Shown here: positions 13,981 through 22,261 of the stretch, one piece after another
Layout of the letters: every line of letters starts with the position of its first letter
How positions within the stretch are numbered: the stretch's first letter is position 1
Assembly: GCA_947467395.1 (NCBI GenBank)
Contig: CANIIC010000024.1
Coordinates: forward strand, 1 to 32,281
Origin: Bryobacterales bacterium
Lineage (GTDB): Bacteria; Acidobacteriota; Terriglobia; Bryobacterales; Bryobacteraceae
Direction of reading: 5' to 3'
Length of the DNA: 32,281 bases
The notes under the pieces: generated by a model
The model's database searches: none
Told to the model about the DNA's origin: nothing
Seen by the model: only the letters and a program-made list of their open reading frames with translations
Made by a program: the position numbers and the translations under genes

Positions 13981-14222
13981 CGCGAGCCGCCACCAACGAA
14001 CCAGACGACCTCAAGTTGATCGCCCTCTTCGACCGGCGTCGAAACCCATTCTGTCCGCCGAACAATCTCACGATTTCGTTCCACCGCCACGCGGCCCGGG
14101 TTTACATCCAGGATCTCCAATAGATCCGGTAACTTAAGCCCTTCCGGAACAACTCTGGCTTCGCCGTTTACGGTGATCTGAATGGTGCTGGAGGCGGGAG
14201 AATTCATCGGGCGGTTTGACAC
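13977..14222 (-). CDS. thiS: ThiS-like sulfur carrier protein with a C-terminal extension
   Basis: This 81-residue beta-grasp protein ([23 protein letters not shown], then [17 protein letters not shown] and [15 protein letters not shown]) fits ThiS, which carries sulfur as a C-terminal thiocarboxylate for thiazole synthesis. Canonical ThiS ends in an exposed Gly-Gly. Here the stop follows GGG-Ser-Arg, so two residues must be removed before adenylation, or the protein is a ThiS paralogue. Related carriers in other pathways (the QbsE type) are known to carry such tails trimmed by a JAMM peptidase. No thiG, thiF or peptidase gene is adjacent. It is convergent with the DUF302 gene, and its start overlaps the nuo promoter on the other strand. 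Confidence 0.8.
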   Translation of the reverse strand: MSNRPMNSPASSTIQITVNGEARVVPEGLKLPDLLEILDVNPGRVAVERNREIVRRTEWVSTPVEEGDQLEVVWFVGGGSR

Positions 14223-14245
14223 TTCGTTTCCAGCCTCATTATATT
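14216..14245 (+). promoter_or_regulatory. Sigma70-like promoter of the nuo operon
   Basis: TTGACA (14216-14221), an 18-bp spacer and TATATT (14240-14245) make a near-consensus promoter. The implied leader to nuoA is about 78 nt. The -35 box overlaps the first bases of the divergent thiS gene, so the two genes may influence each other. Confidence 0.65.
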
Positions 14246-14329
14246 CAATAGTTACAGCTGAAATCGCGGGGCGAGCGTGGTGTGTCTATTTCCAACGTCA
14301 GGAAGTGGCCACTCGCAAGCCGGTGAACC

Positions 14330-14719
14330 ATGCCACAAACATACACAGAGCTTTACTTCCCGATCCTGATTCAGGTCATCATTGCCGCAGTTCTAGCGGC
14401 AACTCTCGTAGGCGCCACCGGGTTGCTGGGCAAGCGCTCGAAATCGCCGTTGAAGGACACGCCCTACGAATCGGGCATGGCTCCCGTCGGTTCCGCCCAG
14501 GAACGCTTCAGCGTGAAGTTCTACCTGGTCGGCATGATCTTCATCCTGTTCGACATCGAAGCGGTTTTTCTTTACCCCTGGGTCGTTGTCTACCGCGACC
14601 TCAAGATGTTCGGCTTCTTTGAAATGTTGATTTTCGTCGTGCTGGTGCTGGTCGGCTTCTACTACACCTGGAAAAAGGGCGCGCTCGACTGGTCGGTAAC
14701 GAAAAAGGAGTCCAAGTGA
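14330..14719 (+). CDS. nuoA: NADH-quinone oxidoreductase subunit A
   Basis: NuoA is a small membrane subunit at the junction between the quinone-binding arm and the membrane arm of complex I. The 129-residue protein has three membrane spans (~10-32, ~63-85, ~92-112) and the conserved loop with YESGMAPVGSA, then RFSVKFYLVGMIFILFDIE. GGTGA lies just before the ATG. It is the first gene of the operon. Its stop overlaps the GTG start of nuoC by 4 nt, so nuoB, which normally follows nuoA, is not here and there is no room for a remnant. Confidence 0.97.
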   Translation: MPQTYTELYFPILIQVIIAAVLAATLVGATGLLGKRSKSPLKDTPYESGMAPVGSAQERFSVKFYLVGMIFILFDIEAVFLYPWVVVYRDLKMFGFFEMLIFVVLVLVGFYYTWKKGALDWSVTKKESK

Positions 14720-15153
14720 CCCACCCCGCAATTCTGGAAACGGTGGAGGCGCTCGGCGAAACCACCCTCATCGCGGATCCCGCCAAAATCGTGGATCTGT
14801 GCCGCTATCTCAAAGACACCGAGAAGTACATTCGCCTGAGCGCCGTCACCGCAGTCGACTGGCATCCGGCGACGCCGCGTTTTGAGGTGGTCTATCATCT
14901 GCACTCGCTCGAACCCTTCCGCCGCTTGCGCGTCAAGTGCAAGGTCGGGGGCGAGCAGCCTGCCATCGATTCCGTGTTCAGCGTCTGGCGTGCCGCCAAC
15001 TGGTATGAACGCGAAGTGTTCGACATGTTCGGGATCAACTTCCACAACCACCCGGACCTGCAGCGCATCCTGATGCCGACCGACTGGGAAGGTCACCCGC
15101 TGAGAAAGGACTATCCGGTTCACGGGTACAAGTACAGCTACTCCAATGAATAG
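14716..15153 (+). CDS. nuoC: NADH-quinone oxidoreductase subunit C
   Basis: NuoC (30-kDa subunit) lies in the hydrophilic arm against NuoD and NuoB. The 145-residue protein is shorter than many NuoC proteins but keeps the family signature WYEREVFDMFGINFHNHPDL, with RILMPTDWEGHPLRKDYPV, in its C-terminal half. It uses a GTG start that overlaps the nuoA stop (GTGA), implying translational coupling. It is not fused to nuoD; the nuoD start overlaps its end by 8 nt. Confidence 0.96.
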   Translation: MTHPAILETVEALGETTLIADPAKIVDLCRYLKDTEKYIRLSAVTAVDWHPATPRFEVVYHLHSLEPFRRLRVKCKVGGEQPAIDSVFSVWRAANWYEREVFDMFGINFHNHPDLQRILMPTDWEGHPLRKDYPVHGYKYSYSNE

Positions 15154-16387
15154 GCCCATCCCATACGCCGATCCCGTCTCGACGATCGAGGCGAAGCAGG
15201 AAACTCCGGAGAATCCGTCCGCTGCGCGGCACATGACCCTGAACATGGGTCCGCAACACCCGTCGACTCACGGCGTGCTGCGTATCGTGCTCCAGTTGGA
15301 AGGCGAAGTCATTCGTTCGGCTTATCCGGACATCGGCTTCCTCCATACCGGTATCGAAAAACAGATGGAGACGCGCACCTATGCGCAGGCGGTCACCTTG
15401 ACCGACCGTGTCGACTATCTGGCCAACCTCTCGAACAATCTCTGCTACTGCCTGGCCGTTGAAAAACTGCTGCAGATGGAGATCCCCGACCGCGCCCAAT
15501 GGCTGCGCGTCATGATGACCGAGTTCACGCGCCTGAACAGCCACTTGGTGTGGTTGGGTACGCACGCGCTCGACATCGGCGCCATGTCGATGTTCTTCTA
15601 CTGCTTCCGTGAACGTGAAGACATCCTGCGCATTCTGGAGATGTTCTCCGGTCAGCGCATGATGACCAGCTACATCCGCGTCGGCGGCGTGTCGCTCGAA
15701 GCTCCGCGCGGCTGGCAGCAGGTGGTGGGCAAGTTCATTAAGGGCTTCCCCAGTAAGGTGGATCAGTACGAAGAACTGCTGAACGCCAATCCGATCTGGA
15801 CGCGCCGTACGCAAGGCGTCGGCCACATGGCCGTCGAAGACATGCTGGACCTGGGCATTACGGGTCCGATGTTGCGTGCTGCGGGCGTGGATTGGGATTC
15901 GCGTAAACGTGAGCCTTACTCCAGTTACGAAAAGTTCGACTTCCGGGTTCCCGTCGAAACGTCGAACGACGTGTGGGGCCGGTATCGTGTTCGCATGCAG
16001 GAAATGCGCGAAAGCGCCAAGATCATCACGCAGGTGCTGGAAGGTTTGCCGGAAGGCCCGTTCCAGGCCGACGCTCCGCACGTGGTGCTGCCGCAGCGCG
16101 AAAAGATGAAGACGCAGATGGAAGCGCTCATCTACCACTTCAAGATCGTGACCGAAGGTTATCGTGTCCCGGCCGGCGAAGTGTTCCAGTGCATCGAAGC
16201 TCCGCGCGGCGAAATCGGTTACTACATCGTCAGCGACGGCACACAGAAACCGTATCGCGTGCACATGCGCACCCCTAGCTTCGGGAACCTGCAAGGGCTG
16301 CCGAAGTTGCTCGAAAACACGCTGATCGCCGATTCGATTGCGGCGCTTGGCAGCATGGACTTTGTGTTGGGAGATACAGACCGCTAA
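15146..16387 (+). CDS. nuoD: NADH-quinone oxidoreductase subunit D
   Basis: NuoD (49-kDa subunit) forms most of the quinone pocket together with NuoB. The 413-residue protein carries the signature NMGPQHPSTHGVLRIVLQLE near residue 32, the GFLHTGIEK motif, and the C-terminal region RGEIGYYIVSDG with a final FVLGDTDR. The His in the HPSTHG loop and the downstream Tyr-rich core are the expected quinone-contacting elements. Length is normal. The gene overlaps nuoC by 8 nt and nuoE by 1 nt (TAATG). Confidence 0.98.
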   Translation: MNRPIPYADPVSTIEAKQETPENPSAARHMTLNMGPQHPSTHGVLRIVLQLEGEVIRSAYPDIGFLHTGIEKQMETRTYAQAVTLTDRVDYLANLSNNLCYCLAVEKLLQMEIPDRAQWLRVMMTEFTRLNSHLVWLGTHALDIGAMSMFFYCFREREDILRILEMFSGQRMMTSYIRVGGVSLEAPRGWQQVVGKFIKGFPSKVDQYEELLNANPIWTRRTQGVGHMAVEDMLDLGITGPMLRAAGVDWDSRKREPYSSYEKFDFRVPVETSNDVWGRYRVRMQEMRESAKIITQVLEGLPEGPFQADAPHVVLPQREKMKTQMEALIYHFKIVTEGYRVPAGEVFQCIEAPRGEIGYYIVSDGTQKPYRVHMRTPSFGNLQGLPKLLENTLIADSIAALGSMDFVLGDTDR

Positions 16388-16869
16388 TGACTTTTTCTCC
16401 GCAACTCGAGGAGCGTTTCGCGAAAATGCTCCAATCGTACCCGGAAGGGAAGAAGCGCTCGGCCGTGGTTCCGATGCTGATCTACGCTCAGGATGAAACC
16501 GGAGCAGTGACCGCGGAACTGATCGAAGAAGTGGCCAAGCGTTGTGAAGTAACGCCGCTGCAGGTGGACGAAGTAGTGGGCTACTACTCCATGCTGCACC
16601 GCAAGCCGCAAGGCAAGTTCCACGTGCAGGTGTGTACCAACATCAGCTGCATGCTGGTGGGCGGCACCGAACTCTACGATCAGGCCTGTAAGAAGCTGGG
16701 CCTGGGCCACAAACAGACGGCGGCCGACGGTGTGTTCTCGCTCGAAGAAGTCGAATGCATGGGCGCCTGCAGCTGGGCTCCGATGGTCGCCATCAACTAC
16801 GACTACCACCACAACGTCACCCCTGAACAGTTCGACGCCTTGATCGAAGGCTTAAAGAGGGCTCAGTAA
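16387..16869 (+). CDS. nuoE: NADH-quinone oxidoreductase subunit E
   Basis: NuoE (24-kDa subunit) of the NADH-oxidising module binds the [2Fe-2S] cluster N1a. The 160-residue protein has a helical N-terminal half and a thioredoxin-like C-terminal half. The four ligands are Cys83 and Cys88 in CTNISC and Cys124 and Cys128 in CMGAC, with the family's x4 and x3 spacing. Its ATG overlaps the nuoD stop by one base, and nuoF begins in its own stop codon (TAATG). Confidence 0.98.
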   Translation: MTFSPQLEERFAKMLQSYPEGKKRSAVVPMLIYAQDETGAVTAELIEEVAKRCEVTPLQVDEVVGYYSMLHRKPQGKFHVQVCTNISCMLVGGTELYDQACKKLGLGHKQTAADGVFSLEEVECMGACSWAPMVAINYDYHHNVTPEQFDALIEGLKRAQ

Positions 16870-18176
16870 TGGCGAAGAAACTCTACAACGAACCGAGCCC
16901 GCTAGAGACCAAAGTCATCAGCAAGCGTTGGGGCCTGGAAGGTTCCGAAACGCTGGATGTCTACCTCGCCAACGACGGCTTCAAAGCGTTCCTGAAGGCG
17001 CGCGAGATGACGCCGGAAGCGATCATCGAAGAAGTGAAGACCTCGGCCCTGCGTGGCCGTGGCGGTGCAGGCTTCCCCACTGGCTTGAAGTGGAGCTTCG
17101 TCCCGCGCACTTCGCCCAAGCCGAAGTACATCGTGGTCAACGGCGACGAATCCGAACCGGGCACCTGTAAGGACCGCCTGCTGATCGAATACGATCCGCA
17201 CAACCTGATCGAAGGCATCCTCATCGCCGGTCTGGCGATGGACGCGCACAAGGGCTACATCTACATCCGCGGCGAATATCGCTTCGTCATCGAGAAGATG
17301 AACAAGGCGATTGCCGAAGCCTACGCGCGCGGCTACCTGGGCAAGAACATCGCCGGTACGGGCTTCGATTTCGACCTCTACACGCACTCCGGCGCGGGCG
17401 CCTACGAATGCGGTGAAGAGACTGCGTTGCTCGATTCGCTCGAAGGCAAGCGCGGCGTGCCTCGCATGAAGCCTCCGTTCCCGGCCGTGGCCGGTGCATG
17501 GGCTTCGCCGACGCTGTTGAACAACGTCGAAACGTTCGCTTCCGTTCCCGCGATCATTCGCGATGGTGGCGCGGCGTACGCGGCTCTGGGAACTCCGAAA
17601 AACGGCGGTACGCGCCTGTTGTGCTTGTCCGGTCATGTGAACAAGCCGGGTGTGTACGAAATTCCGCTGGGCTTCCCGATGATGAAGGCCATCAACGAAC
17701 TCGGTGGCGGCATGCGCAACGGCAAGAAGCTGAAGGCCGTGGTGCCGGGCGGTTCGTCCTGCCCGATCCTGCTGGCCAGCGAATGCGACATTGCAATGGA
17801 CTACGACACGGTCGCCAAGGCGGGCAGCATGCTCGGCTCCGGCGGTATGGTGGTCCTCGACGAAGACACCGACATGGTGGCTGTGGCCCTCCGCATCATG
17901 CGCTTCTATGCGCACGAAAGCTGCGGCTGGTGCATCCCGTGCCGAGAAGGTACGACGTGGTTGCGCAAGATTCTGCAGCGCTTCAACGATGGCGGTGGCC
18001 GTCACGAAGATATCGCTCTGATCGGCGACGTGGCGAAGAACATGTTCGGGCGCACCTTCTGCGCGCTGGGCGACGCGGCCGCGATGCCGACGATGTCCAT
18101 CATTCAGAAGTTCTCGCACGAGTTTGAAGAACGGCTGGCGAAGCAGGGATCCGGATTGGTGAGCATCAATGGCTGA
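16869..18176 (+). CDS. nuoF: NADH-quinone oxidoreductase subunit F
   Basis: NuoF (51-kDa subunit) binds NADH, FMN and the [4Fe-4S] cluster N3. In its 435 residues the glycine-rich nucleotide loop GRGGAGFPTGLKW lies at ~63-75, and the NADH/FMN region NGDESEPGTCKDR at ~97-109. The N3 ligands are Cys352, Cys355 and Cys358 in SCGWCIPCREG, with Cys398 in TFCALGD. All expected residues are present. An AGAGGG lies upstream of the ATG within nuoE. Its last 8 nt overlap the start of nuoG. Confidence 0.98.
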   Translation: MAKKLYNEPSPLETKVISKRWGLEGSETLDVYLANDGFKAFLKAREMTPEAIIEEVKTSALRGRGGAGFPTGLKWSFVPRTSPKPKYIVVNGDESEPGTCKDRLLIEYDPHNLIEGILIAGLAMDAHKGYIYIRGEYRFVIEKMNKAIAEAYARGYLGKNIAGTGFDFDLYTHSGAGAYECGEETALLDSLEGKRGVPRMKPPFPAVAGAWASPTLLNNVETFASVPAIIRDGGAAYAALGTPKNGGTRLLCLSGHVNKPGVYEIPLGFPMMKAINELGGGMRNGKKLKAVVPGGSSCPILLASECDIAMDYDTVAKAGSMLGSGGMVVLDEDTDMVAVALRIMRFYAHESCGWCIPCREGTTWLRKILQRFNDGGGRHEDIALIGDVAKNMFGRTFCALGDAAAMPTMSIIQKFSHEFEERLAKQGSGLVSING

Positions 18177-20244
18177 ACTGGTCAAAGTTAAAATCAACGG
18201 GCAGGAGTTCGAGGCCGAAAAGGGCAAGCTGCTGATTGAAGCGGCTCGCGAAAACGGCATCGAAATCCCCGCGTTCTGTTACAAAGAGGGCTACTCGCTC
18301 CAAGCCGCCTGCCGTATGTGCTTGGTGGAAGTGGAAGGTACCCCGAAACTGCAAGTCGGCTGCACCCTGCCGGTAGATGTGAACCGCGACGGCACGCCGA
18401 TGGTGGTTCATACGGAATCGGACACGGTGAAGGCGGCTCGCAAAAGCACGCTGGAACTGCTGCTGACCAACCATCCGCTCGATTGCCCGGTCTGCGACAA
18501 GGGTGGCGAGTGCGAACTGCAGGACATGGTGTTCCGCTACGGCGCCGGCGAAAGCCGCTACACCGAACGCAAGGTCCACACTCCCGAAAAGCAGTGGTCC
18601 CCCGTCGTATTCTTCGACGCTCCGCGTTGCATCCTGTGTTACCGCTGCGTCCGAGCCTGTAACGAAGGCATGGGAGTGGGCGCGTTGGGCATCGGCAACC
18701 GCGGCGTGGTGGCCGAGATCATCCCGAACAAGCACGATCATCTGGAATGCGATGAGTGCGGCGCTTGTATCGACATCTGCCCGGTGGGTGCGCTGACCAG
18801 TGGCATCTATCGCTACCAGACCCGTCCGTGGGAAATGAACCACGTCGGCACGATCTGTACGCACTGCTCCGATGGTTGCAAAACGACCTTGGGCGTTCGC
18901 GACGGCGAGATCATGCGCGGCAACAACCGCGATTCCTCCGGCATCAACGGCGAGTTCCTGTGTGTGAAGGGCCGCTACGGCTTCGACTTCGTGAATCACC
19001 CCGATCGCCTGCAGACGCCGCTGTTGCGCAACGCAGCGGGCGGTTTCGACGAAATCAGCTGGGCGCAGGCTCTGGATCTGGTCTCGAAGAAGTTCACCGA
19101 AGTGAAGTCGAAGAACGGCAAGTTCGGCGTCATCGGTTCGAACCACACCACCAACGAAGAAAACTACTTCCTGCAGAAGTTCGCGCGCCAGGGCCTGGGC
19201 ACGAAGAACATCGACCATCACCGCACCGGTGATCTGGCGACGTTGTTCGATGCGCTTTCGGGCAAGACCGACGCCCTGGCTAGCATGCAGGATGTCTACA
19301 CCGCCAAAGCGGTTCTCGTGGTCGGCAGCGATCTGGCGCAGCAGCATCCGCTGTTGAGCTTCCAGGCGCGCGCCAACTACCGGCATCACGCGGCTCACAT
19401 TTACGCCGTCACCACCGGCGAAGTCCGCGAGGACAAGCAGGCCGTGGCCAGCGTCCGCGTCCAGAAGGGCGGGGAACTGGCTGGAGTCGAATCCCTGCGC
19501 GACAAGCTGAAGGCCGAAGCCAACCTGGTCATCGTCTTCGGCGACACGGTGCAAGGCGACGCGCTCCGCAAGCTGGTCGCCTTCGGCGATTCGCTCGGCA
19601 TCCCGGTCAAGTACGTTGGCTTGGTCGATTACTCGAACTCGCGCGGCGCCTACGACATGGACTTGCTCCCGCGCGACGGCGGTTTAAGCCGTGAGCAGAT
19701 GCTCGCTGCGGCCGACCTCGACGTCCTGTGGGTGGTCGGTGCGAATCCGCTGAAGTCCGCTGCACTGGCATCGAAAAACGCATGCGTCGTGGTGCAGGAC
19801 ATGTTCCTGACTGAAACCGCGAAGGCCGCCACGCTGGTTCTGCCCGCGGCCTCGGCCTACGAAAAGAACGGCACCGTCACCAACGTCACCGGCGAAGTGC
19901 AGAAGCTGAAGCAGGCGATCAAGGTGATGGGCACCAAGACGGACCTGGAAATCATGGGTTCGATCGCGAAGGAAATGGGCCTGAATCTGGGCATCTGGTT
20001 GCCCGAAAAGATGCTGGAAGAAATTCGCAGCACGGTTCACGGCTACAACGTGGCGCTACCGGTTCTGTCCTCCGGCGCGGCGGTGGCGACGCAGCCCCTG
20101 AACGGCAAGGTCGCGGCACTGCCCGGCACCATCGGTTCGGCCGGAGACACGTTGTTCACCTCCGGAACACTGGGCCGCTATTCGAAGACTCTCAACTCGG
20201 TTATGGAGGCCCCCGGCTCTCTGTATGGCGGCAAGGACCACTAA
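18169..20244 (+). CDS. nuoG: NADH-quinone oxidoreductase subunit G
   Basis: NuoG (75-kDa subunit) carries electrons from NuoF toward the quinone arm. Cluster ligands are readable: N1b Cys37, 48, 51 and 65; N5 His102, Cys106, 109 and 115; N4 Cys154, 157, 160 with Cys204, and the paired set Cys164, 194, 197 and 200 as in ferredoxin-like domains. A further C-x2-C-x3-C-x27-C set (Cys230, 233, 237, 265) matches the extra cluster N7, present only in some bacteria. A molybdopterin-oxidoreductase-like domain (~275-620) follows. At 691 residues it is shorter than the ~900 of E. coli but within the family range. It overlaps nuoF by 8 nt; nuoH follows after 6 nt. Confidence 0.97.
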   Translation: MAELVKVKINGQEFEAEKGKLLIEAARENGIEIPAFCYKEGYSLQAACRMCLVEVEGTPKLQVGCTLPVDVNRDGTPMVVHTESDTVKAARKSTLELLLTNHPLDCPVCDKGGECELQDMVFRYGAGESRYTERKVHTPEKQWSPVVFFDAPRCILCYRCVRACNEGMGVGALGIGNRGVVAEIIPNKHDHLECDECGACIDICPVGALTSGIYRYQTRPWEMNHVGTICTHCSDGCKTTLGVRDGEIMRGNNRDSSGINGEFLCVKGRYGFDFVNHPDRLQTPLLRNAAGGFDEISWAQALDLVSKKFTEVKSKNGKFGVIGSNHTTNEENYFLQKFARQGLGTKNIDHHRTGDLATLFDALSGKTDALASMQDVYTAKAVLVVGSDLAQQHPLLSFQARANYRHHAAHIYAVTTGEVREDKQAVASVRVQKGGELAGVESLRDKLKAEANLVIVFGDTVQGDALRKLVAFGDSLGIPVKYVGLVDYSNSRGAYDMDLLPRDGGLSREQMLAAADLDVLWVVGANPLKSAALASKNACVVVQDMFLTETAKAATLVLPAASAYEKNGTVTNVTGEVQKLKQAIKVMGTKTDLEIMGSIAKEMGLNLGIWLPEKMLEEIRSTVHGYNVALPVLSSGAAVATQPLNGKVAALPGTIGSAGDTLFTSGTLGRYSKTLNSVMEAPGSLYGGKDH

Positions 20245-20250
20245 GTCACG

Positions 20251-21432
20251 ATGAACTACTTCATACTGGCTCTCATTAAGACCGGCATCGTCGTGGGCGT
20301 ATTCATGCACGTGCTCGCGTACCTGCAGTGGATCGAGCGCAAAGTCATCGCGCACGTTCAGCTGCGCGTCGGCCCTCGTCGCGTCGGCCCGCACGGCTTG
20401 CTGCAACCGCTGGCGGACGTGATCAAACTCATCACCAAAGAAGACATGATTCCGTCGCACGTGAACAAGGTCTTCTACTACCTGGCTCCGTTCGTCGCTG
20501 TCTTATTCGCCTTGATCTCGATTTCGGTGATCCCCTTCGGGCCGGAAATCGAAGTCTTCGGCATCCGCACGAACATGAGCTTGGCCGACCCTGGCATCGG
20601 CGTGCTGTTCATCCTGGGCATCTCCGGGATGGGCGTGTACGGCGTGGCGCTGGCCGGTTGGGCGTCCAACAACAAGTACTCCCTGATGGGCGGCTTGCGT
20701 AGCTCGGCGCAGATGATCAGCTACGAACTGCCGATGGCGCTCGCGATCGCCGCGCCGCTGCTGATCCTGAATACCCTCAGCTTGCGCGAGATTGGCGAAA
20801 AGCAGGGCGGCTTCGTGCTTGGCGTGATTCCGAACTGGACCATCTTCAGCGGTGGCCAGATCGTCAGCTTCTTCCTCTTTATGGTCGCGGCCTTCGCCGA
20901 AACTAACCGCGTCCCGTTCGATTTGCCGGAAGCGGAAAACGAACTCGTCGCCGGCTTCCACACCGAATATTCCTCGATGAAGTTCGCCTCGTTCTTCATG
21001 GCCGAATACGCCAACATGGTCACGGTCTCGGCCATGGCCACGCTGCTGTTCCTGGGCGGCTGGCATCCGATCTTCCCGGTGGAATACGGTGCGAACTTTA
21101 TCCCCACCCTGATTCACTGGGGTGGTGCCGCGATCCTGTTCTATCACGCCGCGCAGCCTGCCCGGCCCTTCGATAAATACACGTATCCTGTGTTCGGTGT
21201 GATCTTCCTCGGCATCGGCGGCGTCTTCCTGATTCCGTTCCTGCAGCCGATCCTCATGCCTCTGTTCTGGTTCTGCGCCAAGGTCCTCACCATCCTCTTC
21301 GTCTTCATCTGGGTGCGTGCGACTCTGCCGCGTTTCCGCTACGACCAACTGATGAGCTTCGCCTGGACCTTCATGTTCCCGGTCGCTCTGGTCAACCTGT
21401 TCGTAACAGCCCTGGTGGTGGCCCTCTCGTAA
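20251..21432 (+). CDS. nuoH: NADH-quinone oxidoreductase subunit H
   Basis: NuoH (ND1) is the membrane subunit at the entrance of the quinone tunnel. The 393-residue protein has eight or more membrane spans, the conserved loop WIERKVIAHVQLRVGPRRVG at ~29-49, and the acidic loop FAETNRVPFDLPEAENELV that couples quinone reduction to proton transfer. It is somewhat longer than the ~325 of E. coli, with extra hydrophobic sequence at the C-terminus. nuoJ starts 1 nt after its stop, so nuoI, normally between H and J, is missing. Confidence 0.97.
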   Translation: MNYFILALIKTGIVVGVFMHVLAYLQWIERKVIAHVQLRVGPRRVGPHGLLQPLADVIKLITKEDMIPSHVNKVFYYLAPFVAVLFALISISVIPFGPEIEVFGIRTNMSLADPGIGVLFILGISGMGVYGVALAGWASNNKYSLMGGLRSSAQMISYELPMALAIAAPLLILNTLSLREIGEKQGGFVLGVIPNWTIFSGGQIVSFFLFMVAAFAETNRVPFDLPEAENELVAGFHTEYSSMKFASFFMAEYANMVTVSAMATLLFLGGWHPIFPVEYGANFIPTLIHWGGAAILFYHAAQPARPFDKYTYPVFGVIFLGIGGVFLIPFLQPILMPLFWFCAKVLTILFVFIWVRATLPRFRYDQLMSFAWTFMFPVALVNLFVTALVVALS

Positions 21433-21433
21433 T

Positions 21434-21934
21434 ATGGACGCGATCCTGTTTTTGATCTTCGCCGCGATCGCAGTGGTCTGCGGCATCAACATGGTGGTGC
21501 AAAAACACCCCATCTCTAGCGCCCTCTCGCTGGTCGGCGTGATGGCCGCGCTCGCAGCGCTCTACCTGCTGCTGGGAGGCGAATTCATCGCCGCCGCGCA
21601 GTTGGTGGTCTACTCTGGCGCGATCATGGTGCTCTTCATCTTCGTCATCATGCTGCTGAACGCCGGCGCCGAACCGAAGTCGGTCCTCAAGCCGATGGGC
21701 AAGTATCTGGGTGCTCCGCTGCTGGTCGTCTTCTTCGGCATCATGAGCTTCGTTGTCCAGAACATGACGCCGAGTTCTGACAATGTGGTTTTCGGTTCCT
21801 TCAAAGGCGCCGGGCCGCGTGAGATCGGCACCAGCCTCTTCACCGTCTACCTGCTGCCGTTTGAAGTCACCAGCGTTCTGATCCTGATCGCGATTCTGGG
21901 CGCCATTGTGCTGGCCCGCAAGGAGATCGACTAA
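21434..21934 (+). CDS. nuoJ: NADH-quinone oxidoreductase subunit J
   Basis: NuoJ (ND6) is a membrane subunit next to NuoK and NuoH. The 166-residue protein has five predicted membrane spans and the conserved third-span sequence QLVVYSGAIMVLFIFVIML, where the Tyr and Gly are typical. Length matches the family. It is separated from nuoH by a single base and shares one base with the nuoK start (TAATG). Confidence 0.97.
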   Translation: MDAILFLIFAAIAVVCGINMVVQKHPISSALSLVGVMAALAALYLLLGGEFIAAAQLVVYSGAIMVLFIFVIMLLNAGAEPKSVLKPMGKYLGAPLLVVFFGIMSFVVQNMTPSSDNVVFGSFKGAGPREIGTSLFTVYLLPFEVTSVLILIAILGAIVLARKEID

Positions 21935-22260
21935 TGCCGCCGCTTCCGCTGCCGCCCTCGGTGCCTATTTCCTGGTACCTGACGCTGAGCGCGATTCTGT
22001 TCAGCCTTGGCGTTCTGGGCTTCATCCTGCGCCGCAACATCATCACCGTGTTCATGAGCATCGAACTCATGCTGAACGCGGTGAATCTCACGTTCATCAC
22101 GTTTTCCTACATGCTGAAGCGCGTCGATGGACACATCTTCAGCTTCTTTGTGATGGTGGTGGCCGCCGCGGAAGCCGCGGTGGGCCTGGCCATCATCCTG
22201 ACGGTGTTCAAGAACCGCCAGACGCTCGAAATTGACGAGGTAAGTTCGCTTAAGAACTAA
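21934..22260 (+). CDS. nuoK: NADH-quinone oxidoreductase subunit K
   Basis: NuoK (ND4L) is the smallest membrane subunit and part of a proton channel. Its 108 residues have three membrane spans, with the two buried glutamates needed for proton movement at Glu44 (MSIELMLNAVN) and Glu80 (AAAEAAVGLAI). The N-terminus has a short proline-rich lead (MPPLPLPPS) not seen in most relatives. The gene begins in the nuoJ stop codon, and nuoL starts 1 nt after its end. Confidence 0.97.
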   Translation: MPPLPLPPSVPISWYLTLSAILFSLGVLGFILRRNIITVFMSIELMLNAVNLTFITFSYMLKRVDGHIFSFFVMVVAAAEAAVGLAIILTVFKNRQTLEIDEVSSLKN

Positions 22261-22261
22261 C

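Noticed and set aside
18166-19554. 462-codon open frame opposite nuoG, and similar ones opposite nuoD and nuoF
   Set aside because: Mirror frames of strongly biased codons; the nuo genes have all cluster ligands and are certain.
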